52,906 nucleotides of DNA. Origin: Mucilaginibacter pineti (lineage in GTDB: Bacteria > Bacteroidota > Bacteroidia > Sphingobacteriales > Sphingobacteriaceae). The stretch's first letter is position 1. The number at the start of each line of letters is the position of its first letter. The translations under genes were made by a program, and so were the position numbers. Location: contig NZ_FNAI01000024.1 of the NCBI RefSeq assembly GCF_900101875.1, positions 1 through 52,906 of the forward strand, read 5' to 3'. The notes below the pieces were generated by a model that searched no databases, had not been told where the DNA came from, and saw only the letters and a list, made by a program, of their open reading frames with translations. Shown here piece by piece: positions 35,105-44,147 of this stretch.

Positions 35105-35248
35105 ATGTATTTCTTCAGAAAAAAAGATCCTAACCGGCCAACCAATTTTAACCTGCGGGCAATGCATATTATAAATGCCATTGCCATAACTATGTTTTTG
35201 GCAGGGATAATTTATAAACTGATCCAAGTGTTCATACTCAAAAAATAA
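35105..35248 (+). CDS. small membrane protein (DUF6728-like), 47 residues
   Basis: The short frame starts MYFFRKKDPNRPTNFNLRAM and ends with IQVFILKK. It has a basic N-terminus, one membrane helix (about IINAIAITMFLAGIIYKLI, 22-40) and a basic end. The NFNLRAMHIIN segment resembles the Bacteroidota DUF6728 family, as I remember it. The stop shares a base with the start of ridA (TAATG), so translation is coupled, which argues strongly for a real gene. A TAGTTTTG box (35093-35100) ends just 4 bases before the ATG. The function is unknown. Confidence 0.75.
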   Translation: MYFFRKKDPNRPTNFNLRAMHIINAIAITMFLAGIIYKLIQVFILKK

Positions 35249-35622
35249 TGGAAATAATAAACACCACTAACGCGCCTGCACCTATCGGGCCATATAGCCA
35301 GGCAACTGTTGCCGGTAATTTTGTATTTGTTTCGGGTCAGATACCCCTTAACCCTGCTACCGGCGAACTGGTAACCACAGGCATTAAAGATGAAGCTGTA
35401 CTGGTAATGGAAAACATAAAAGCCATTTTAACCGAAGCGGGCATAGGCTTTGAAAACATTGTAAAAACCAGCATCTTTTTAACCGATTTAGGGAATTTCG
35501 GTCAGGTGAATGAAGTATACGGCACCTATTTCACAGCTAACTTCCCCGCCCGTGAAACCGTCCAGGTATCTGCATTGCCAAAAGGCGTTAATGTAGAGAT
35601 CTCGGTGATAGCGGTAAAGTAA
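35248..35622 (+). CDS. ridA: RidA family enamine/imine deaminase
   Basis: The 124-residue trimeric enzyme hydrolyses 2-aminoacrylate and related reactive imines formed by PLP enzymes. It has the family pattern APAPIGPYSQA at the start, FVSGQIPLNPATGELV, the active-site Arg in PARETVQVSALPKG, and the closing VEISVIAV. Length is normal. It overlaps by one base with the small membrane protein gene before it, and dispersed repeats separate it from recG. Confidence 0.95.
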   Translation: MEIINTTNAPAPIGPYSQATVAGNFVFVSGQIPLNPATGELVTTGIKDEAVLVMENIKAILTEAGIGFENIVKTSIFLTDLGNFGQVNEVYGTYFTANFPARETVQVSALPKGVNVEISVIAVK

Positions 35623-35624
35623 GA

Positions 35625-35733
35625 GCCTCACCCCGGCCCTCTTCAAAGGAGAGGGAGATGAAATATTGAAACTATCAAAAACAATCGCGCAAATCAAAAG
35701 TCCTTTCCTTTGGAGAGGATTTAGGTGAGGCTT
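35625..35733. repeat. dispersed palindromic repeat (CCTCACC type), copy 1
   Basis: Arms GCCTCACCCCGGCCCTCTTC and GAGAGGATTTAGGTGAGGC flank an AT-rich middle between ridA and recG. The same family appears at 47263-47375. Such elements are frequent in intergenic regions of this group. Confidence 0.75.
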
Positions 35734-35739
35734 TAACCT

Positions 35740-37842
35740 ATGGATCCTTTTCAAACACCAATCGTTTATTTAAAAGGTGTTGGCCAGGCACGGGCCGAGG
35801 TGTTGAAAAAAGAATTGGCGCTCGCCAATTTCGAGGACCTGCTGCGTCATTTCCCTTTCAGGTATATCGACAGAACGCGGTATTACAAGGTAAAAGATAT
35901 TCAGGCCGATTTACCATATGTGCAGGTTTTGGCGCGTGTTGTCAACAAACAGGTTATTGGCGAAAAACATACCAAACGCCTGGTGGTGCAAACCCGCGAT
36001 GATACTGGTACGCTGGAACTGGTTTGGTTTAAAGGCATCAATTGGATAGAGAAAACAATTATTCCCGGCCAGGTATATATCATATTTGGCAAGCCGGGCT
36101 TTTTTAACGGGCAGGCGCAAATGGCCCATCCCGAAATGGAGATTTATAATCCCGGCAATACCCAGCGCCAGGGAAATGCCACGCTGCAACCGGTTTATAA
36201 TTCTACCGAAAAGCTAAAGCAGTTTCAGTTAGATAGCAAGGGCATTCAAAAGCTAACAGCCAGCTTGCTGGAGTTGCATGCAAAGGATATTAAGGAAAAC
36301 CTGCCGCTTTACGTTATTAACCAGTTTAAGCTGATAGGCAGGGCCGAGGCTTACCGCAACATCCATTTCCCGGCAGATGCTAATTTGCTTAACGAGGCCA
36401 TCCAGCGCTTAAAGTTTGAGGAGTTGTTTTTGCTGCAATTAAAGCTGCTGAGGAATAAATTGTTGCATACCCAAAAGTTCAGGGGCAATGTGTTTGGTAC
36501 AGTTGGGCATTACTTTAATGATTTTTATCACCATAAATTACCTTTTGCTTTAACCACGGCACAAAAAAGGGTGTTAAAGGAAATTCGGCAGGATACCCAG
36601 CGCGGTGTGCAGATGAACCGCTTGTTGCAGGGCGACGTGGGCAGCGGCAAAACCGTGGTGGCATTGATGAGCATGCTTATCGCCGTGGATAACGGTTTTC
36701 AAACCTGCATTATGGCGCCTACCGAGATCCTGGCAAGCCAGCATTACCAAACCATAACCAGTTTGGTGGGTGATGATTTTATTGAGGTTGCCTTGTTAAC
36801 CGGCTCAACCAAACAAAAGGCCCGCAGGGTATTACATGAACGACTGGAAAGCGGCGACCTTAAAATACTGATAGGCACGCACGCACTTATTGAAGATAAG
36901 GTACAGTTTAAAAATTTGGGCTTCGTAGTAATTGATGAGCAGCACCGTTTTGGAGTAGAGCAGCGCTCAAAATTATGGCGAAAAAACAGTGTACCGCCGC
37001 ATGTGCTGGTGATGACGGCAACCCCAATTCCGCGTACGCTGGCTATGACATTGTATGGCGATCTGGATGTTTCCGTGATTGACGAATTGCCGGCTGGGCG
37101 TAAGCCTATCCAAACGCTGCACTTTTTTGAGAATCAGCGCTTGCGGGTGTTTGGCTTTATGAAAAAGGAAATAGCGCTGGGCAGGCAAATTTACATTGTA
37201 TACCCGCTCATCCAGGAAAGTGAAAAGCTCGATCTTAAAAACCTGGAAGATGGTATAGCTGTAATGTCGCGGGAATTTCCCTTGCCCGATTACCGCATTA
37301 GCATAGTGCATGGTAAGTTGAAGGCTGCCGACAAGGAATTTGAAATGCAGCGCTTTATCAAAGGCGAAACGCAAATAATGGTAGCCACTACCGTTATCGA
37401 AGTAGGGGTTAACGTGCCAAATGCATCCGTAATGATCATTGAAAATGCCGAGCGTTTCGGCCTTTCGCAATTGCACCAGCTGCGGGGGCGGGTTGGGCGT
37501 GGGGCCGATCAATCTTATTGTATTTTAATGAGCAGCCACAAGTTAAGTCATGATGGTAAAATAAGACTGGATACGATGGTGAAAACCAACAACGGCTTCG
37601 AAATTTCAGAGATCGACCTGCAATTACGCGGCCCGGGAAATATAGAAGGTACCCAGCAGAGCGGCGTGCTTGATCTGAAACTGGCAAACCTTGCTACCGA
37701 TCAGGAATTGCTGATCCGCATCCGTAAATTTGTAGAGCTAATTTTTGAAAAAGACCCGCAGCTGGCCCTGCCCGAAAACCAGATCCTGCACCATTCCTTC
37801 CAAACAAAAAACGCCGGCCTAAGCTGGGATAAGATCTCCTGA
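35740..37842 (+). CDS. recG: ATP-dependent DNA helicase RecG
   Basis: The 700-residue SF2 helicase regresses stalled replication forks and branch-migrates Holliday junctions. The wedge domain with OB fold (about 1-160) precedes the helicase: Walker A GDVGSGKT (about 297-304), ATEILASQH-type motif, DEQH box in VIDEQHRFGVEQR (about 397-409), TATPIPRTLAMT, and motif VI HQLRGRVGRG. The C-terminal TRG-type region is present. Length is normal for the family. Confidence 0.96.
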   Translation: MDPFQTPIVYLKGVGQARAEVLKKELALANFEDLLRHFPFRYIDRTRYYKVKDIQADLPYVQVLARVVNKQVIGEKHTKRLVVQTRDDTGTLELVWFKGINWIEKTIIPGQVYIIFGKPGFFNGQAQMAHPEMEIYNPGNTQRQGNATLQPVYNSTEKLKQFQLDSKGIQKLTASLLELHAKDIKENLPLYVINQFKLIGRAEAYRNIHFPADANLLNEAIQRLKFEELFLLQLKLLRNKLLHTQKFRGNVFGTVGHYFNDFYHHKLPFALTTAQKRVLKEIRQDTQRGVQMNRLLQGDVGSGKTVVALMSMLIAVDNGFQTCIMAPTEILASQHYQTITSLVGDDFIEVALLTGSTKQKARRVLHERLESGDLKILIGTHALIEDKVQFKNLGFVVIDEQHRFGVEQRSKLWRKNSVPPHVLVMTATPIPRTLAMTLYGDLDVSVIDELPAGRKPIQTLHFFENQRLRVFGFMKKEIALGRQIYIVYPLIQESEKLDLKNLEDGIAVMSREFPLPDYRISIVHGKLKAADKEFEMQRFIKGETQIMVATTVIEVGVNVPNASVMIIENAERFGLSQLHQLRGRVGRGADQSYCILMSSHKLSHDGKIRLDTMVKTNNGFEISEIDLQLRGPGNIEGTQQSGVLDLKLANLATDQELLIRIRKFVELIFEKDPQLALPENQILHHSFQTKNAGLSWDKIS

Positions 37843-37867
37843 GGCTTTCATAATCGGCGTAAAATAT

Positions 37868-37875
37868 TAAATTTG
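37868..37875 (+). promoter_or_regulatory. putative -7 box before the second M28 peptidase
   Basis: TAAATTTG fits TAnnTTTG and lies 58 bases before the ATG at 37934. The -33 box is not clear. Confidence 0.4.
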
Positions 37876-37933
37876 TTTTTGTACAAACAGGTGGCCCCCA
37901 CCAGGCAACATCAACGTTAACTGACGCATACCC

Positions 37934-39316
37934 ATGAAAAAAACATTTACACTGATACTGTCCGCATTGCTGTCGGCAAATCTTCTCCAGGCGCAGGATT
38001 CTTTAGCCATCCGTAAATTTTATGATGAGGCTTTGGTAAATGGCAAGGCTTATGAAAACCTGCGTTACCTGTGTAAAAATATTGGTCCGCGGTTAAGCGG
38101 ATCGGCCGGTGCACAAAAGGCAGTGGAGTGGAGTAAAAAACTAATGGAAGGTTATGGCTTTGATAAAGTTTACCTGCAGGAAGTTATGGTGCCGCATTGG
38201 GTAAGGGGCGCAAAAGAAACCGCCTTTATCATTGATAGTAAAAACCGAATAGCGGTGCCGATAGCGGCATTGGGCATGTCTGTAGCTACGCCAAAGGATG
38301 GCATTACCGCTAATATTATTGAAGTACGCAGCCTCAAAGAACTGGAAGCCTTGGGCGAAAGTGTAATAAAAGGCAAAATAGTTTTCTTTAACCGCCCGTT
38401 TGATCCAAGATTTATTGAAACCGGCGCTGCTTACGGTACCGCCGGCGATCAGCGTTTTATGGGCCCGGCAGTTGCCGCCAAATATGGTGCCGTTGGCTGT
38501 ATTGTACGTTCGCTAACGGAGATCATTGATGATTACCCGCACACGGGCGCAACGCTTGCCGACCCCGGTACTAAACTGATCCCGGCCGCGGCTATCTCCA
38601 CCAAAGCCGCCGACAAGCTAAGCAATATGCTGCGTCTGCGTAAACTGCCCCTTATCAAATTTTACTTTAAACAAAGCTGCCAGTTACTACCCGATGTATT
38701 ATCCTATAATGTAGTTGGCGAATTAACGGGTACCGAGCATCCCAATAAATTTATTACCGTAGGCGGCCACCTTGATTCATGGGACCTGGCCGAAGGAGCG
38801 CATGATGATGGTACGGGAGTAATGCAATCTGCCGAGGTATTGCGTTTGTTTAAGGCTACGGGTTATCGACCTAAAAACTCGGTACGCGCCGTGTTTTTCA
38901 TGAACGAAGAGAACGGTCATAAAGGAGGAACCAAATACGCCGAACTGGCAGCCCAGAACAAAGAGGAACACATAGCGGCTATCGAAACTGACGAAGGTGG
39001 TTTTACCCCGCGCGGTTTCAGCTTTTCCGATGTATCAAAAGATTTTATAAAAAAGGTGAATGATAACTGGAAATCGACACTGGAACCGTATGAAGTTGAC
39101 CAGTTAACTATTGGTGGCGCCGGTACAGATATTGAGCCGATGAAGGGCAAAGTACCCGGCGTGGTGTTAATAGGTTTCCGCCCAGATTCGCAACGCTATT
39201 TTGACCTGCACCACTCGGCAAAAGATGTTTTTGAAAACGTTAATAAACGCGAGCTCCAGTTAGGCGCGGCAGGTATTGCTGCCTTGATCTACCTGATAGA
39301 TCAGCATGGATTGTAG
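37934..39316 (+). CDS. secreted M28 zinc peptidase (carboxypeptidase Q-like) with PA domain
   Basis: The 460-residue enzyme has a signal peptide (TLILSALLSANLLQAQ), an inserted protease-associated domain (about 120-250, with GKIVFFNRPF) and M28 zinc ligands in VGGHLDSWDLAEGAHDDGTG, NEENGHKGG (catalytic Glu), ETDEGG and DLHHSAKDVFENV. The layout fits the plasma glutamate carboxypeptidase or aminopeptidase group, which releases amino acids from small peptides. It is a different M28 type from the gene at 33122 and has its own promoter and terminator. Confidence 0.9.
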   Translation: MKKTFTLILSALLSANLLQAQDSLAIRKFYDEALVNGKAYENLRYLCKNIGPRLSGSAGAQKAVEWSKKLMEGYGFDKVYLQEVMVPHWVRGAKETAFIIDSKNRIAVPIAALGMSVATPKDGITANIIEVRSLKELEALGESVIKGKIVFFNRPFDPRFIETGAAYGTAGDQRFMGPAVAAKYGAVGCIVRSLTEIIDDYPHTGATLADPGTKLIPAAAISTKAADKLSNMLRLRKLPLIKFYFKQSCQLLPDVLSYNVVGELTGTEHPNKFITVGGHLDSWDLAEGAHDDGTGVMQSAEVLRLFKATGYRPKNSVRAVFFMNEENGHKGGTKYAELAAQNKEEHIAAIETDEGGFTPRGFSFSDVSKDFIKKVNDNWKSTLEPYEVDQLTIGGAGTDIEPMKGKVPGVVLIGFRPDSQRYFDLHHSAKDVFENVNKRELQLGAAGIAALIYLIDQHGL

Positions 39317-39341
39317 GTGACTCTGCGATCTGTAAAGAAAA

Positions 39342-39373
39342 ACGGGGTATGCGGCAATTGCTGCATACCCCGT
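39342..39373. terminator. bidirectional terminator
   Basis: A perfect 11-bp stem (ACGGGGTATGC and complement) with a 10-base loop lies between the M28 gene and the convergent DUF4397 gene. Confidence 0.85.
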
Positions 39374-39397
39374 GTTGGTTTAGTTAAAACCGTTAGT

Positions 39398-40120
39398 TTA
39401 GTTAACGTAGTATACGTTTTCTTGCATATGGGCGCTCAGTTTTTTTGAATCTGTAGCAGCCGATAGACCTTGTAGCCAAATGGTATTCAAGGTATTGCTC
39501 TTTAATGTAACGTTTGTTACTGTAGCAAGCACAGTGGTTGTGCCGTGTTTTACAATTTGAAATGTGTAGCTTACGTTACCTCCTACGGTAATAAACGAAG
39601 AATACTGTTTATAGGTTTTTGCCGAAACCAATGGAGTGGCGTTATCTTTTATCAGCAGGTCTGTAGATTGTGCATCTGGGCTAAGGTTTACATAGCGAAT
39701 GCCGGCTTTTCCAAAAGCAGGGTGACCAACAGAATCTGCTATGATAAGCAAATCGGGCGTGCTTACTACATTAGCTAAAAACACAGAGTAAAGATTGCCG
39801 TTTTTTAACGTTACGGTATCTGTTTTTATAACCTGCTGACTGCCACCTACCCTAAAAGTTACAGTTCTTTTGCCAATGTAGGCGTTCACATAATCCAAAC
39901 TTTCGCCGCTTTTTATATAAAAATTGTTGGCACGGTTAGGCTCTAAAAAGAAATCGACAGGCTGGGCATCCGGAGAGGCGTTTATTGCCGATACCAGTGC
40001 AAATTGTTGTGGTTGATAATGGTTGTCATTCCTATCTTTAAGACATGAGCTTAACAAGGTAGTGGTGAGCAAACATATCATCCCGATCATGCCTGCCCTC
40101 TGAGTAAAAATTTGCTTCAT
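39398..40120 (-). CDS. DUF4397 lipoprotein
   Basis: The 240-residue protein has a lipoprotein signal with lipobox LLSSC (Cys about 26), so it is anchored to a membrane. Two repeats of a DUF4397 beta domain follow, recognisable from AINASPDAQPVDFFLEP (about 45-61) and RYVNLSPDAQSTDLLIKD (about 142-159). The family is found on the surface of Bacteroidota and Firmicutes, and its role is unknown. It stands alone on the minus strand. Confidence 0.87.
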   Translation of the reverse strand: MKQIFTQRAGMIGMICLLTTTLLSSCLKDRNDNHYQPQQFALVSAINASPDAQPVDFFLEPNRANNFYIKSGESLDYVNAYIGKRTVTFRVGGSQQVIKTDTVTLKNGNLYSVFLANVVSTPDLLIIADSVGHPAFGKAGIRYVNLSPDAQSTDLLIKDNATPLVSAKTYKQYSSFITVGGNVSYTFQIVKHGTTTVLATVTNVTLKSNTLNTIWLQGLSAATDSKKLSAHMQENVYYVN

Positions 40121-40325
40121 TTTATAGTTTATGTTTATCCGATATTGACATTACGGGCGGGCTTATCAAAACGCTACGCGTATAGCGAAATTTTTATAGA
40201 GATTTTAGGAGTGAGTGGGTAAGTGTTAATAAACGTTAAAAGGCAGAGAGTGATGATCCTTTTTATAAACGCCCATATAATATAGCTATGGTTTTATGGT
40301 TATATTAGTAAACCTATAAACCACA

Positions 40326-42638
40326 ATGAAAAAAACACTTATCCTGCTGCTAAACCTAATTGCTGTAACCAGTATTCACGGTCAATCCATCAATCTTAAA
40401 ACTAATAGCCAATTTGAGTTTGATATCCGTACTGTTAATAATATACCCCAATTAATAAGCGATCATCAATATACTTTCTGGTTCAGGATGGTTGGCAAAG
40501 AGGGCGCTAATACCGTTTTGGATTGCAAACTGGTGAGGGCCAACATAAGCGAACAATCAGGAAACAATGCCAATAAGTTTAATACAGACAGCATCAGGAA
40601 TACTTCATTTAATTCAACCCAGGTTTTTTTGCCACTGACTCTATTGCAGAAAACATTGACAATTACCATTAGCCCCAAAGGCGAAGTGCTTAAAATTGCC
40701 GGTATTGATGAGGCTATTGCCGATGCGGCAGCCAAATGGGTGTTGAAAGACGAATTTGTTGATCAGATGAAACAAAACGCGAAAAGCTTTCCGCTGGCAA
40801 CTATTCAAAATATGCTTTTACGATTACCCGAAAAGGAGATTGGTTATGAAACGGTGTGGAAAGCGGCCGACGGCATGTTTCATAAAGTTACCACTATTAA
40901 TGGTGCCCTGCTTACCATAAAATTGTCTGACAAGGCGCCTGACGATAAAACAGGTATCGATATAAGTGGCATTAGTTCCTTTAACACGGTAACCGGTTTG
41001 CTTGAGCATGTAAAAAATACAGGGAGTAAAAAAACTGAAATAACTATTGCCGGTAAAAAGAAGCTGTTGCCGGAATTTAGTTATTCGCAAAGCATCCGTT
41101 ATGGTGCTCGTAGCTATGCGGTTGATACAGCCTGGATAAACATGGCGGCTAAAACCTGCTATTTCAGCGCTGCATTAATGAAAAATAACGTGGAGTATGA
41201 TTCGGCAAAAGTATATAAATACTTTAAAGCGCATGATGCCCAATTTCAGAATGACCCTTATTACTTAGTGAAACGACTTGACCTGGTACAGCAGGCAATG
41301 ATGAGAAATGGGTATAAAATATATGATAGCGTGCTGGTGCGTACACCCACCCATTTTATTAAAGATCACACGTCCCACTTGTTCAATAAAATCGGATCGG
41401 TGCTGGATATCTCGCCCGATTCGGCCTATGAGGTAAGTACATATCTGAGAAACACGCCGCAGTTTGATTCCTGGCTGCAGGAATCATTTGCCCAAAGCTT
41501 TATTAGTTTTAATGCCGGGGATGAGCATGGAGAAAACCAAGGGAAAGCAAACGCTTATAAATTGCTGGAGTTATTCCATCAGGATAAAGATCCGCTTGTA
41601 CAGTATCGTATTAATGCCTTATACATGTGGGTAAATGCCAAAATACATCTTAACGAACCTAGTTTTTTAACCCAGACAGGCAACAGTTTTATGCACATGG
41701 ATGATAAATATATGCAGCTTGGTAATGGCGGCAGGTACACCATGTTAACCTATCAGTTGTTAAAAAATGCCGGAAAAACAAAGGAAGCTGATGGTTTACT
41801 AACAAACAACATAAAAGTACTGGAGCGATACACCGCCGACACGCTTAATAAAAACCATTATGCCGATCAAAACATTTTGGCATATGCTTATTATTTAAAG
41901 TATAGTGACGCAAAAGTAGCAGACCCGGGAAACGCCCTGCAATACTTATCAAAAGCCGCTCTTTACTCGCCTAAAACGGAGAAAGACAAAGCCTACACCA
42001 GTTTTTACGACAGGGCTTTTCTTCAATCAAAAGAAAGTTACCGGGATGAGTTTATTGAGAAGCTTTTTAGCAGCGGCAATGAGGAGCAGGGTTTGAAGGT
42101 TTTTATTCAGCATATTAATGTGGAACCGGCCAGCATTAACGAGATGCAAAAGGTTTACGAATCGCATTTTCCGGGGAAAAGTTTTAAAGCTTTTTTTGTA
42201 AACAATATTGTCCCCACATGGCAGCAAGCGCCGGCATTTACCTTAAAGGGTATGGACGGAAAAGAAGTAACGTTGGATAACTTTAAAAACAAATGGCTGG
42301 TTATTGATTTCTGGGGAACCTGGTGTTCTCCATGCCGTGAGGAAATGCCGGGCCTGAATGTTTTTAACCAGGAACTTAAGGCCGGTAAACACGATGGCAT
42401 AAACTTTTTAAGCATTGCCTGTAATGATGAAGAAAGTAGGGTGAAGTCTTATTTCGCGGCCAATAAAATTGATTTGCCGGTTGTGATGTCAAACGGAGTG
42501 ATTGAACAGCAGTATAAGATCGGGGGCTATCCCCGCAAGATCCTGATATCGCCCGGGGGTAAAATGCTGCTCATTGAGTTCGGTCAGGATTGGAAAAATA
42601 TCGTTACACAATTTAATCAGCTTTATACTGTAAATTAA
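40326..42638 (+). CDS. secreted TlpA-type thioredoxin protein with large N-terminal region
   Basis: The 770-residue protein has a signal peptide (LILLLNLIAVTSIHGQ), a long N-terminal region (about 25-610) without a family that I recognise, partly helical and perhaps with TPR-like segments at about 390-600, and a C-terminal TlpA-like thioredoxin domain (about 630-770) with the redox pair in WCSPCREEMPG (about 664-674) and a cis-proline near GGYPRKILI. It would reduce or isomerise disulfides in the periplasm. The small gene at 42668 follows 29 bases later and may be its companion. Confidence 0.85.
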   Translation: MKKTLILLLNLIAVTSIHGQSINLKTNSQFEFDIRTVNNIPQLISDHQYTFWFRMVGKEGANTVLDCKLVRANISEQSGNNANKFNTDSIRNTSFNSTQVFLPLTLLQKTLTITISPKGEVLKIAGIDEAIADAAAKWVLKDEFVDQMKQNAKSFPLATIQNMLLRLPEKEIGYETVWKAADGMFHKVTTINGALLTIKLSDKAPDDKTGIDISGISSFNTVTGLLEHVKNTGSKKTEITIAGKKKLLPEFSYSQSIRYGARSYAVDTAWINMAAKTCYFSAALMKNNVEYDSAKVYKYFKAHDAQFQNDPYYLVKRLDLVQQAMMRNGYKIYDSVLVRTPTHFIKDHTSHLFNKIGSVLDISPDSAYEVSTYLRNTPQFDSWLQESFAQSFISFNAGDEHGENQGKANAYKLLELFHQDKDPLVQYRINALYMWVNAKIHLNEPSFLTQTGNSFMHMDDKYMQLGNGGRYTMLTYQLLKNAGKTKEADGLLTNNIKVLERYTADTLNKNHYADQNILAYAYYLKYSDAKVADPGNALQYLSKAALYSPKTEKDKAYTSFYDRAFLQSKESYRDEFIEKLFSSGNEEQGLKVFIQHINVEPASINEMQKVYESHFPGKSFKAFFVNNIVPTWQQAPAFTLKGMDGKEVTLDNFKNKWLVIDFWGTWCSPCREEMPGLNVFNQELKAGKHDGINFLSIACNDEESRVKSYFAANKIDLPVVMSNGVIEQQYKIGGYPRKILISPGGKMLLIEFGQDWKNIVTQFNQLYTVN

Positions 42639-42667
42639 CCCTTAGCAAGTCATAACAAATAAGTCCC

Positions 42668-43126
42668 ATGAAAAAAGTACTCTTTTTAAGCCTCATTGTA
42701 TTTGCTTCTATAAAAACCTTTGCCCAGCAGGCCGATAAGGATGCGGTAAAACAAACCGTTAATAATATGTTTGATGCTATGCGCAAGGGGGATAGCACGC
42801 TGTTAAGATCAACTTTTCATAAGGATATCGCTTTTCAGGGAGTGGCCAATAAAAAGGATGGATCGGTAGTGTTGGATACGGATAACCCAAATGATTTTAT
42901 AAAGGCGGTTGGTACACCGCATAAAGAAGTATGGGACGAGCAGGTAACTTTTAACGATATAAAAATTGATGGCGACCTGGCCAGCGTTTGGGCGCCATAT
43001 AAATTTTACCTGGGCAAAACCTTTAGTCATTGCGGTGTAGATGTTTTTACATTGATGCGTACACCCGCAGGCTGGAAGATCATTTACGTGGTAGATACCC
43101 GGCGTAAAGGCAACTGCCCTGAGTAA
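42668..43126 (+). CDS. secreted NTF2-like (SnoaL-type) protein
   Basis: The 152-residue product has a signal peptide ending FAQQ and a NTF2-like cone fold: helix DKDAVKQTVNNMFDAMRKGD, then STFHKDIAFQGV and the final sheet with ASVWAPYKFYLGKTFSHCG and GWKIIYVVDT. Such proteins bind small ligands or act as simple enzymes; no catalytic residues can be assigned. It is close to the TlpA-like gene and probably in the same transcript. Its stop abuts the stop of the convergent Nudix gene with no gap. Confidence 0.82.
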   Translation: MKKVLFLSLIVFASIKTFAQQADKDAVKQTVNNMFDAMRKGDSTLLRSTFHKDIAFQGVANKKDGSVVLDTDNPNDFIKAVGTPHKEVWDEQVTFNDIKIDGDLASVWAPYKFYLGKTFSHCGVDVFTLMRTPAGWKIIYVVDTRRKGNCPE

Positions 43127-43678
43127 TTACAATGCGCCAAGTTTAAGCATACCGTAAAACAAGCCCGAGCAGTGCATGGCCTGCACAATTTTATTATCCA
43201 GCAGTAACTGCTTTGTTTCTTCGAAGGTGTATTCTTCAACAATTAGTTCTTCGTGGTCATCCAGTTCCTGGCCTTGTACTTTTTTACCACCCTTGGTTAA
43301 ATACGTGAAAGTTTGGTTATTGGCGGTTGATGGGTTTCCGTAAACGGTGCAGATCAATTCAAATTCATCAAACTGGTAACCTGTTTCTTCCAGCAATTCG
43401 CGACGAATGGCATGGATAGGTTCTTCGCCCGGATCAACCACACCGCCCGGAATTTCGAGTGAAATAATACCCGCAGCATGACGATATTGCTTAACCATCA
43501 GTATTTTATTATCCTCGGTAACAGCCACTGCGTTTACCCAGTTGCTGTATTCAAGTACATAATAATCATCAACAATGCGGCCATCGGGCATTTCACATTT
43601 GTCTATTCGCAGGGTAGCCCAGGGGCCTTTATGGATATAATGAGATGAAAGTAGTTTCCAGGTAAGATCTTTAGACAT
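43127..43678 (-). CDS. Nudix hydrolase, ADP-sugar pyrophosphatase type
   Basis: The 183-residue enzyme has the complete Nudix box GGVVDPGEEPIHAIRRELLE followed by ETGY (about 83-106), which binds the metal ions that cut nucleoside diphosphate linkages. Flanking parts (ILMVKQYRHAAGIISLEIPGG, VYGNPSTANNQTFTYL) resemble ADP-ribose pyrophosphatases (NudF/NUDT5 type), so the substrate is probably ADP-ribose or an ADP-sugar. I prefer the start at 43678 (MSKDLTWKLL) because the frame upstream to 43759 gives an N-terminal extension that the family lacks. Confidence 0.88.
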   Translation of the reverse strand: MSKDLTWKLLSSHYIHKGPWATLRIDKCEMPDGRIVDDYYVLEYSNWVNAVAVTEDNKILMVKQYRHAAGIISLEIPGGVVDPGEEPIHAIRRELLEETGYQFDEFELICTVYGNPSTANNQTFTYLTKGGKKVQGQELDDHEELIVEEYTFEETKQLLLDNKIVQAMHCSGLFYGMLKLGAL

Positions 43679-43835
43679 GGTTGTTTTGTAAAATTGATAG
43701 ATAGTATTTTGTTTTCTAATGTTTTCGAAGGATGAGCTGTGGTGTTCTTTTTCAGCCATTCAAAATTAGCAGTGTAGCCAACGTTTGAGGCGAGGGAATA
43801 AACGGCTCGGTTAAAAATGAAAGTTTAATAATTAT

Positions 43836-44135
43836 TTAAGGATAGATTAAAATTCGTGCGAGTTCTTCTTCTAAATTTTCCCTCAAGGCATCGTATTCTT
43901 TAGACGGAACATCGGGAATGTATTCTTTTTGTCTGTACATAAATATTGGAATAAACCAAAGAAGCTGAATAAGCTCCCTGACTATTTGTTCGTCGTCTTG
44001 GATGTCTATTTCTTTAAGAGTGTGGTACAATTCATCGTATAATTTTTTGTCAAACTTACCGTCTCTCAAGGTACCGAGAAAGCCGTTAAAACCCCAAGCC
44101 TTGTCTAATGCTTCAATATATTCTTGTTGTTTCAT
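43836..44135 (-). CDS. small protein, putative immunity partner of a lost toxin
   Basis: The 99-residue product (MKQQEYIEALDKAWGFNGFL...) is acidic and all-helical in appearance, without signal peptide or membrane segment, with a hydrophobic patch ELIQLLWFIPIFMY. I do not recognise the family. It starts 12 bases after the stop of a start-less fragment that looks like a polymorphic toxin end, exactly the place and size of immunity genes in such loci. Base composition is more AT-rich than in the neighbours, as expected of transferred DNA. An unrelated small gene is possible. Confidence 0.6.
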   Translation of the reverse strand: MKQQEYIEALDKAWGFNGFLGTLRDGKFDKKLYDELYHTLKEIDIQDDEQIVRELIQLLWFIPIFMYRQKEYIPDVPSKEYDALRENLEEELARILIYP

Positions 44136-44147
44136 TGTGAACTGAGA

